The position numbers were made by a program, and so were the translations under genes. This document shows, piece by piece, positions 54,011 to 62,366 of a stretch of DNA of 64,000 bases (position 1 is its first letter; each line of letters opens with the position of its first letter). The notes under the pieces were generated by a model. That model saw only the letters and a list, made by a program, of their open reading frames with translations. It did not search any database and had not been told where the DNA came from. Origin of the DNA: Dipteris shenzhenensis. Lineage: Eukaryota > Polypodiophyta > Polypodiopsida > Gleicheniales. The DNA lies in assembly GCA_047967505.1 (NCBI GenBank), contig CM106539.1; one strand, written 5' to 3'.

Positions 54011-55507
54011 TGGACCAAACCATATATCTAGATGAATCCAGGAACATGCCCAAACTCATCCTCTAAAAACAACATTTTGTATATGGACCAAACCACATAC
54101 AAAATGTGGACACAGTGTGCCACCATCTATCGGAAGGGTGCTGCCTAGATGTGGACCCCTGCTGTGTCTTTTATTGCTGTCTGCTGCGCAGATGCCTGCA
54201 GATTCTTTCCAGCTTGCTCTGGCCTGTAGATCACCCCTAAACTTGCCCTGGATGCTGTGCAGGTCTGTAGACCTGCTTGCTGCCTTCTAAACTGGATCAT
54301 ACAACTCCATCTGGCTGTCCTTGCAGCGTTCCTTCTGCTCCAGACTGATGCTGCTCCAGTCGCAGTCATCTGACAGACCTTTGTGCAGTCCTTGTTGCCC
54401 ACATGGCAGGTAGGATGCTGCCCATGTGCTGCCATTTGCTTCGTCTTCTAGAATTTTGAAGGTGCACCTAGAAAATGATGTGCATTATCCATGTTGAGCA
54501 CCATATGCACACTATAGACAATTAAATCTAATTTGTTGCGACAAGTTTATCCAGACAACTTCTGAATCTATATTTTTTACCACATTTTCTGATCCAAGTA
54601 AGTGGTTTTCATGCAAATTTAAGGAATTTTCATAGCTCGCTCAGGTTTTTATATTCGCAAGCAGTTCTATCTATTGTGTAATGTCTAGCAACTTCCTTAT
54701 CTTAGGCTTACTATTCATGTCACCCTTGGTGTTGTTATTACTAATGGCATCGTACTGCAGTCATCTGGAGGCATATGCTATTTTATGTGCAATGCCCTAT
54801 CCAAGGCTAGATGCAATTCTCGACAGGATCGGAGACAATTCAAAAACCCCACGGTAACTGTTTGTACAGTTAAAAATTACTACAGCATCTACTTTTTTGC
54901 ATGTAGGTGAGATTATCACTCTACAGGAGGTCAATTATGTAATCAATAGCAGGAAAACTTTCCTTGAAGCTCCTTTGAAGCCATAATCATGTATTCAAAT
55001 GCTTAGATGGAATACAGCTTTAAAAATACGTTTCTCACCTTTCACACTAATCTACAAGGGGAGATCACTTGCTAAGCTGTTCCAGGATTTGCAATGTCTC
55101 TGTAGTACCCCAGTTGGTTTGACAAAACCTGCCAAAGTTTACTTCCTGACCGTTTTCTTACAATTGCCATAGATAACAATGAGCACCTCCACCCACACCC
55201 TGAACTTCCATCCCACTGTGACAGATGATCTTGCCCCATGAAATGTGAACCAAGGCATTTGCCAGTCCACTTGGCAGCCATCAAAAGATGCCACAAACTA
55301 TTAATGGATCAGCAGAAGACTTCTGGATGTAAGCTCAGTGTTCAACAGGGACAGTTTCTAAAACCTAAGAACCAAGACAACAAATATAGGCAAGCCCAAA
55401 AAGTCATATCCTCTGCAGAGCTGAGGCTTATAAACACTTTAAGATGAATTTTTAATGTAACCAAGGATTGTAGCTTCAAAAGGTTTACAGCATCAAACAT
55501 TGGGTAC
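54011..55507. other. Intron DNA, no gene seen
   Basis: This is the 5' end of the 33.8-kb intron. It contains the inverted partner (54290-54440) of the repeat at 47495-47650 and a phrase near 54025 shared with 21870. No coding domain is seen. The donor AG|GTACCC is at 55506-55508. Confidence 0.5.
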
Positions 55508-55710
55508 CTGTGACCCATGAGGGCGGATATCATGCCATCTGTGATTATTCCAGTTGCACCAGATACACCGAAGTTCAGAGGAGCAACAAATATTCTGCCA
55601 TCAGTACTACCAGCATACAATGAATATTCACCCGGGTCGAGTACCACAGCATTGATGGCAGCTGGAAATTTTATAGTTCGGAGAAGACTCCCCAAAGCTA
55701 AGCTCCAAAC
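55508..55710 (-). CDS. RID3-like exon: WD40 repeats
   Basis: This 203-bp exon lies between acceptor TCTTTCAG (55711-55718) and donor CACAG|GTACCC (55506-55508). It reads VWSLALGSLLRTIKFPAAIN, AVVLDPGEYSLYAGSTDGRI and FVAPLNFGVSGATG, matching the RID3 order VWSLSRG...ALDPG...FYAG. It starts in phase 0 and ends in phase 2, fitting the exon at 21618-21745, which is 33.8 kb away. Confidence 0.88.
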
Positions 55711-55847
55711 CTGAAAGACATTTTAGTCAACTTAAACTCACTGGTCTATGGAGGATGGCAAAACATGAACTAGCACAACCTGTGTATGCAGCTTTAAGAC
55801 CAACATAAATAAGTAGGTTCAAGAAGGAAGAAAGACATTACACGAAC

Positions 55848-56007
55848 CTTACAAAGGGTGTCGAGGGAACAAGACACTATGATTGCACTAGAACCCCCAC
55901 ACCCGCAAAACAGGCCTGTGATTCCCAAAGTGTGACCTGACCATGTATACAGGTAAGGCACTTGCATCTTGCCTTGAGCTCCTCCATCTTCCAATGAGTC
56001 CAAGACC
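55848..56007 (-). CDS. RID3-like exon: WD40 repeat
   Basis: This 160-bp exon lies between acceptor CTATTTAG (56008-56015) and donor AAG|GTTCGT (55846-55848). It encodes VLDSLEDGGAQGKMQVPYLY, TWSGHTLGITGLFCGCGG and SSAIIVSCSLDTLCK, which continues as VWSLALG in the next exon, the family pattern of HT.SVT...I.S.S.D.TCKVWSL. The start is phase 2. Earlier exons with the first WD40 repeats are not found in 56008-64000. Confidence 0.85.
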
Positions 56008-56849
56008 CTAAATAGATCCAAGGAAAACAGGGAGTTCCCATAAATCTTCAAGTTGTCAATTTTAGGATAAACAGAGAGGCATCCCTCCCAAAAATAGAAT
56101 GGGCAGTACTACACGAGAAAAATGACAAACAAGTTTTACATTTCACTCCCAAAATCTCTCAAAAACATGAGCTAAATTAGCCTTTCATCACATGAAATAG
56201 AAAATCCCAACAGAGCTAATATAGTCAGCATGGAACCAATGTTCTGTCCTGCCGCCTGTATAGATTATACAAGATAATGTAGTGGTTTTTAAAAAACCCA
56301 TAATACATTTCAACCTATATACTATGCTTAGTCGATTTCTGGCATGTGGCGTGCAGTCGAAGATATTTTTTAGAAACTAGAAAACAAAATCACAGACCAG
56401 AAATTTTTCATGTTCGCACATGTGCAATTTCTCATATTTGATTCGTGATCACACGCATACCATTCAAGCCATTACACACCAAGCAAAGAAATGTACAAAT
56501 AAAAACATGACATCACAAGGCAATGACAGAACAGCAAATTCACCTTTCCATGGCAATGGTTCGAAAAGAGAAACATATGAGTCTTTTGAGGAGAGCCCAT
56601 GCCTTCAACTCATGGAATCGATGGAAAAGCACCTGGCAATCAGACAGAAAGGCAGCCGATCTACCTTTTCTGTACTCTGACTGAGTAGGTACACCATAAT
56701 ATGTACTGCCTCTCCCTGAATGATGTTTAAGGACCTTTGCCTTTCAGCATCAACCTTGCCATGGCATGTTCATGTCACCACAAACATCTGGGTGTATGAA
56801 TGAGAGTACACCATTGCCTTGCAGCCAAAACTCTTTCCACCTGCCCATC

Positions 56850-57110
56850 ATTCTGGACTCATAGATATCTGGATACCTTATGGATGGCAAGTAGACCTTC
56901 TACTAGTGGAGGACATACCCATGTTCAGACGCCCACACCACTCATGCCACAACTCGTTGGGATTGGTGTTTGCTTGTGCATTATGGAAGACAGACAGATA
57001 TGTATCGCACGTAAACCTTCTACTAATCCATTCTTATGCACTTTGATGATGTATCCATGCTAAGATACCCATAGTGCTCATGCCACAGCTTGCCGTTAGA
57101 GTTGGTGCTG
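56850..57110 (-). pseudogene. Copia GAG-pre-integrase remnants
   Basis: The minus strand twice shows a pre-integrase-like phrase: KLWHEHYGYLSMDTSSK (about 57095-57040) and ELWHEWCGRLNMGMSSTSRR (about 56960-56900). Stops surround both. An apparent primer-binding-like TGTATCAGAGCC on the minus strand near 57384 hints at a decayed copia element between about 56.6 and 57.4 kb. No LTR pair was found. Confidence 0.5.
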
Positions 57111-57596
57111 GTCTGAGCTGTTAGTCTGGTCACTATGTAGAGACATTATTTATCAGATCAACGTCTAGTACATGCTTGGATTCCTAATACTAGCATCCAA
57201 CTTACCCCCCTCGATGTTGGAAATAGGGATCCATGAAGCCATGGGCTCTAAACAAAACCTGAAGACACAACTGAAATATCAATAGCCTGCAAAGGCGTAC
57301 TTAAGTGTCCTTCTATCAAGCAAAGGAGATCCTCTCTTCACTTGTTGGAATATCCAACAAGACCACTTGTGTAGGCTCTGATACAATAGGGACTGCACCA
57401 TAGCTGCCCATCATTGGGTAGCATATGACCTTGCCATATGGGCAGGAAGATTGCACAGCCATGGCATTGGAAGGCCCTATACAATGGGAGGCTCCAGCTT
57501 GACTATGACCCGCTAGGCAAGTACTTATGGCTGCCTAGGGGCTTGGTTGAATAGCAAGGTGGGATAAGGCAGAAGCCCCTCCCTCACCTATACCTA

Positions 57597-59375
57597 GAAA
57601 GAAAGAAAGAAAGAAAGTCTATTAAAGTCTTCAGAAGACCGATGGGTCTATGAGACCGTGAAAATCCTGATACAACGAGCTGTGGTAGTCGAGCTACTAA
57701 ACGAGCATCCATACCAATGCAAAGTGCAAAATGCAAAAAATGCAAAAATGCAGAATGGCAGTACTAAGTCCTAAGTACAACATAGTCATGTCGATGGTCG
57801 ACTATATATCAATCTCAACATCATCATCAATATCATCATCATCCCCAACAACAGCAAGATATCAGGATGGATGAGGCAGTGGAGGCATGAAGTCAGCAAT
57901 AGAGTGCTGTCGGCCACTCAAAGGTGCGGTCCTGGCACGTCTCCTGGTCGTAGCTTTGCATCTAACCAGAGCTACTGTGACCCCCGTCGGTCGGGCTCGA
58001 CTCTAAACAAGGAGGGGATGTCTCTAAGTGTGATCTGTGTGTCGACCCTCTGTCTAAGTTATCGGGTCACGGGCTCCAAGTCACGGTCATGTCGAGGCCT
58101 CGTCTCGCTGGGATCCATGTGATCTAGCTGAAAGAACTCCGTGATAGAGCTCTGAGAGGGATCAACCGAGGAAGAAGTCTGCTCCTGTCTCCGTGCTCGG
58201 AGTATCCTCTCACAGTGTCTAAGTGCCTCATGAATGAAACCTGCCGAACACCGCTGGTCTGGGTAGGAGAGGAAACGGGCTAAAATCCCATAACTATTCC
58301 TGAAGAGGCAGTGGAAATGTCCTCGGATCTCATAGTACACAAGACACCTGAAGATGAAATGCTCCTCTGTCTCAATCTCATGTATGTCACATAGTGTACA
58401 TATGCGCCGCTCCCTAGGTAGTCACTCTGCTCTACTGCTCTCAATGCGAAGTCTGTGTGAAGAGACCCGGAACTGCCCAAGAGAGATCCTCATCGAGTGG
58501 GGTAGGTGCATCAATGAAACCCTCCGCTATGATATGTAAGAAGTGATCTCTGTAGAAGCTAAGCTTCACTGGGAGTTCACTCGATTCCAACCAGGTCCGA
58601 AAAGTGTGTAGATGTAGTAGATCCTCACGGATAACCTAGTTGACCTTGTGTGATAAGAGGGGAGAGAACGGAGCATCCATGCTATACTGGAAGGGAGATA
58701 GTCTATCGATGTGGAGCCCCAGTCGCTCAAACCATCTCTCTGTACGTGCATACCAGCACCTCTGATCTCCTCCTACTGCAAGTGCCATAGAAGAGGATAG
58801 AGCTATCCATGGTAGCCTGCTACGCCCCGAGGTATAATCCCCATATTCCCTAACTCAGTACAGATATGTGATCACCTGAAATGCAGCATCTAGCTGTAAA
58901 GGGGGTGACCCAAACTCAGCCTGAATGATCTGGTGAGGAACGGATGACTTACCACGAATCACCCGTGATAGCATGAGAACCTGTAGCCGCTCCACACGGG
59001 CCCACTCTGTACCCGACAAGTTTGTCCCCCAACAAGGGGTGCCGTACATCCCCGTTGGGCGAGCCAAGGAGTCAAAAAGAAACCCCTTGGTGCGTGGATC
59101 CTGAAAGTGTGAGCGGAAGCACTGCCTCTCTAGCTTGGCCAATGAGGCATACCCTCTACTCAAGCGTGCCTACATCGCGGGTCTCATAGTGAAGCTCGGT
59201 CCGGAGAAGATAACCCCAAGATAAGTGTATGATGAAACGATCTCAACAGATGACCCCGCAAATGTGAACTGCTCCTGACGCATGATGGCTCGAGATGTAT
59301 TGAAGATCATGACCTTGGTTTTACCCAAGTTGACCTTCAAATCATGACTCACAAAAGGACTGTAGAGCATCTATG
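57597..59375 (-). mobile_element. LINE c, 5'-truncated
   Basis: The most complete copy of the LINE family. From 59370 the minus strand reads NLGKTKVMIFNTSRAIM, YTYLGVIFSGP, then RGYASLAKLERQCFRSHFQD, YGTPCWGTNLSGTEWARVER and QIIQAEFGSPPLQLDAAFQV, the RT thumb and C-terminal region. Near 58380-58330 CTLCDIHEIETEEHFIFRC is a CCHC-type zinc region before YYEIRGHFHCLFRN. The 3' end carries TTTC repeats on the minus strand (57597-57616). The RT catalytic part is absent. Several stops are present. The LINE clade is not certain; it is unlike the usual plant L1 end. Confidence 0.82.
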
Positions 59376-59859
59376 GCTCACACCCTCAATTATCCGATTA
59401 AGCCTTATATAAGGCATGCAGATTTCAGTCATAGGAGCTTTTGTCCAAGGATGGCTCAACTTGTGCAGCCATAGGGCTGTGGGTAGGCCAGCATCTGGGC
59501 TGCCTACGTGGAGTATTTTGAAGCAGCAGTCTTGTACTTGACAAGACCTCATGTTGATGGGCATGATAATGTACATATTGCTTGCCTATCTTGCTATGTT
59601 ATTTCCAGATATGAGTTTTGTCTATCACCTACACTTGTGTGCACATATTGGAGTCAAACCTCTCATGGTGAGGATCCGTGGTATCCCAAACATTCTGTGT
59701 AACAGGCCTTCATTTTTTCATGGGACATTTATATGATTTGCAGCTGATTTAGTTAATATTTATTGTACGCACATGTTTACTGATCACACGTGTGAGCGTT
59801 TTGTGTGAGATCTTTGTACAAGGCTTCCCACACCTGACTTGTATCTTTGTCAAATCCAA
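59376..59859. other. No recognisable gene
   Basis: Intron DNA between LINE c and a copia remnant. Short ORFs occur on both strands without known domains. Confidence 0.4.
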
Positions 59860-60079
59860 CATGCTGGTCATCATCAGTTATTCTGTCACTAAGATTGGAC
59901 AGGAGATCTAGATAACCAGAGGTCAACTTCTGGGAATTGTTGTATGCTAGTGGGAAGCTCTGTCTCATTGTTTAGCAAGAAGCAAGCCAGAGTTGCACTC
60001 TATTCGACAAAGGCAAAGTATCAGGCTGCTTGCATTGTGGCATAAGGAGGAGTATGGCTCAGATGGATCCCTAGATGAC
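59860..60079 (+). pseudogene. Copia RNase H remnant
   Basis: The plus strand reads DLDNQRSTSGNCCML, SLFSKKQARVALYSTKAKYQ, then AACIVA with a stop and GGVWLRWI. This is the copia RNase H motif order. Element C begins 6 bp further on. The fragment is from a different copia family than B/C. Confidence 0.75.
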
Positions 60080-60084
60080 ATAGG

Positions 60085-60358
60085 TGTTAGAATTATAGAT
60101 ATAATTCAGCAGTGACCAATGTAATATAATAAGCTAGTTAGGGGCACTTTTCCCTCTTTAAGAGGTTTTTCCCCCTAACCGCAGTTAGTTCACTAACTAT
60201 GGTTAGTGACTACTAAGGTTTTGTCACTAAGACAAAACCTTATCTTTCTCACTTTCTGTTGTACTCACTTACTCTATTCTATTGCAACTACGTCTTCAGC
60301 TTCCAAGCTTTCTACTCTCTCAATCTCTCTTGCTCTTACTCATTCTCTCTTTCCTTCA
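60085..60358 (+). repeat. 5' LTR of copia C
   Basis: 274 bp from TGTTAGAATTA to CTTTCCTTCA. It shares its first 150 or so bases (GTGACCAATGTAAT, TTAGTTCACTAAC phrases) with the B LTRs on their sense strand; the 3' part is longer and pyrimidine-rich. An inverted repeat (CTAACCGCAGTTAG and CTAACTATGGTTAG) lies at about 60176-60208. Confidence 0.88.
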
Positions 60359-60360
60359 TT

Positions 60361-60375
60361 TGGTATCAGAGCAGG
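60361..60375 (+). promoter_or_regulatory. Primer-binding site of copia C
   Basis: TGGTATCAGAGCAGG starts 2 bp after the LTR, complementary to initiator tRNA-Met. Confidence 0.92.
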
Positions 60376-60449
60376 TTCAAGAGCTTTGAGCTCCTTGCTC
60401 CCTTCAGTTCCAACGCTCAGCCTCGAGTTTTAGTCTGCTCCAATCTGTC

Positions 60450-60766
60450 CGTACAGTCCGTACGACTGTACGGAATCCCGCCGTACAAGTGTCGCCATCT
60501 GCCGCCGTACATCGCCATACAAGCTCCGTACGTGTCGCCATCTGCCACCGTACAACGCTCTGCTTCCGTACCTGCGCGCCGTACAACATCCGTACCTGTT
60601 TGTCGTACAGCTCCCGTATATGCTCGACGTACCTGCGTAGGAAGCCGTACAAGGTTACCGTACAGCTCCGCACTGCAGAGCCGTACATCGTCACCAGTCC
60701 TAGCTTCTGCTTCCCGTACTGTACGGTCAGTTCCACAAGTACCGTACAGTTCGTACAGTCTGTACG
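60450..60766 (+). promoter_or_regulatory. GTAC (CCGTAC) cluster in copia C leader
   Basis: I count 21 GTAC tetramers in about 315 bp. Most read CCGTAC on the sense strand, and at least four read CCGTACAA (60481, 60548, 60579 and 60644 regions). Degenerate relatives (CCATAC, CCGTATA) lie between them. It occupies the same place as the cluster in B. SBP-domain proteins are known to bind a TNCGTACAA-type site with an invariant GTAC. Confidence 0.75.
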
Positions 60767-60847
60767 TGCAGATCTACATCGGTTGCTGTTAGCCTCGGGT
60801 GTTCGTTGACAGGCTTATCTTGCAGAAAACTACAGTTTGGTGCAGTT

Positions 60848-61045
60848 ATTTTGGAGTACATTTGGGGCATTTTGCATATTGCAGCCATTGCAATCATTGT
60901 GCAATTTTGGAGCTACATCTGGAGCAACATTGGAGATCTAGTGTGAAATTTGGGGCTTTTGTTTTAAAATTGCAGATTTGGGGCTTTTTGTAAATTTGCC
61001 CCTTTCTGGCTGCAATTTCTAGCCACAAATTGGGGCTTTTGTGTT
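60848..61045 (+). repeat. TTTGGGGCTTTTG motif repeats in copia C leader
   Basis: Four copies (about 60852, 60940, 60966 and 61026) of a TTTGGGGCTTTT phrase, with AATTGCAG phrases between them, lie upstream of gag. Element B has five at the matching place. Confidence 0.75.
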
Positions 61046-61274
61046 GGGAGAGCATTTTTTGGAGTATTCAGTAAATACTGCCTTTCTTGGAGTGTTTGGA
61101 ACACTTTTGGCAGATTTTGGAGAGTGTTTGATGCTTGGACAGATTTCTGACAGCTCAAGTACAGAAATATAAGTTGCATATACAGCCCGTGCTTGGCTGT
61201 GTTTTTGGGAGTTGTGCATTTTATTCCCAGTAAGGGAATTCAGCTTTGTATCTGCTTCAATCTTTTTCTCTGAT

Positions 61275-62366
61275 ATGGCCCATCAAAATCAGAATGAGTT
61301 CCAGTTCGGTGGTCTTTCACAGGAAGACAAGTTGGATGGTACCAACTACTCCCTCTGGAGTTTCACGGTACATAATATTCTGATTTCTCGCAACTTATGG
61401 GATTATGTCAATGGGGATGAAATCCGACCAGCAGATATTGCACCTGCTACCCCTCCTCAGCAAGGAGGTGGAAGAGGTCGTGCACAGGGTGCAGCTGCAG
61501 GACAAGTTGTTGGTGCAGCTACAATTAATACTCCAGAGCAAAAGAGATGGGATTCACGGGATGCCTTAGCCTTGTCATGCATCTCTCTTTCAGTGAAAAG
61601 ATCAATCATTCCGCATATCCGGTCGTGTAAGACCTCCAGGGCAACGTGGGATATTTTGGAAAGCATGTATGCAGCACGGAATGATGCCAGGATATCTTTC
61701 TTAAAAAGAGAGTTGAGCAATACACATATGGAGGAGGGTGACTCCATGTCAGTCCACCTCACAAAGCTACAGAATCTCAGAGAGCAATTGTTAAACATAG
61801 ATGAAATTATTCCTGATTCAGAGATGATTACAACCACTCTGAATTCTCTTCCTGAGTCTTATCTCAGCTTTCACACTTCGCTGAATTTATCATTGAGGGG
61901 GGGTGCAAATCCTCTCTCTTTTCATGAGTTGATAGGACTTCTGCTTCAGGAAGAGCAGACCAGGAAAAATTTGGCTTCACGTGCAGGTGAACAAGCCATG
62001 CTCTCAAAATTTAAATCAAAAACAAAGGGACAGGCAAAGACAACAGCAAATCAGCCTTCCAGTGGGTCAGGACAGCCTTCACAAAAGGCTAAAAGTGATG
62101 CAAGTAAGCCCAAAAAGAAGGGTTTTTGTCACTACTGCAAAAAGCCAGGTCATCACATAGCAGAATGCAGGAAAAGGATTGCAAAAGAAAAGAAAAACAG
62201 CTCAGGAATGGCTGTCTCAGATTCAGCCCCGTGTGCATCTGACAGTGGGGATGCTACAGCCAACTTTGTTGGTCAAGATTATGCCTTTTTATCTTGCATT
62301 TCAGATTCTAGGTTGGCTGTTCCAGATGCTCGGGATAGTACAGCCTCTTGCAGTGATGATACATAA
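61275..62366 (+). CDS. Copia C gag
   Basis: ATG 61275 (MAHQNQNEFQFGG) is chosen over the upstream Met 61212 because B starts at the matching MAHN. The 363 residues hold UBN2-type gag: LDGTNYSLWSFTVHNILISR, KRWDSRDALALSCISLSVKR, TWDILESMYAARNDARISFL, MITTTLNSLPESYLSFHTSL, LGLLLQEEQT-like text, and the zinc knuckle CHYCKKPGHHIAEC near 285-298. TAA at 62364-62366 stands where B has a Tyr codon (LYAFLTC), so this is probably a nonsense change inside one gag-pol frame. Confidence 0.92.
   Translation: MAHQNQNEFQFGGLSQEDKLDGTNYSLWSFTVHNILISRNLWDYVNGDEIRPADIAPATPPQQGGGRGRAQGAAAGQVVGAATINTPEQKRWDSRDALALSCISLSVKRSIIPHIRSCKTSRATWDILESMYAARNDARISFLKRELSNTHMEEGDSMSVHLTKLQNLREQLLNIDEIIPDSEMITTTLNSLPESYLSFHTSLNLSLRGGANPLSFHELIGLLLQEEQTRKNLASRAGEQAMLSKFKSKTKGQAKTTANQPSSGSGQPSQKAKSDASKPKKKGFCHYCKKPGHHIAECRKRIAKEKKNSSGMAVSDSAPCASDSGDATANFVGQDYAFLSCISDSRLAVPDARDSTASCSDDT

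Larger units (their letters stand above)
15988..56007 (-). other. Host gene model: RID3/WDR18-like WD40 protein (5' end outside)
   Basis: Five minus-strand exons join in phase: 55849-56007 region (to 55848), 55508-55710, 21618-21745, 16628-16902 and 15988-16224. Together they give 1003 nt, that is one base closing a split codon plus 334 codons with stop. All four introns are GT-AG: 55711-55847 (137 bp), 21746-55507 (33,762 bp), 16903-21617 (4,715 bp) and 16225-16627 (403 bp). The product follows the order of plant RID3: WD40 repeats, then a C-terminal helix with QQGSTAAM. In yeast and animals the Ipi3/WDR18 family belongs to the Rix1/PELP1-TEX10-WDR18 complex, which acts in late 60S ribosome assembly in the nucleus. 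About 140 N-terminal residues are missing, presumably encoded beyond 64000. Assignment is from remembered family features, not a search. Confidence 0.8.
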
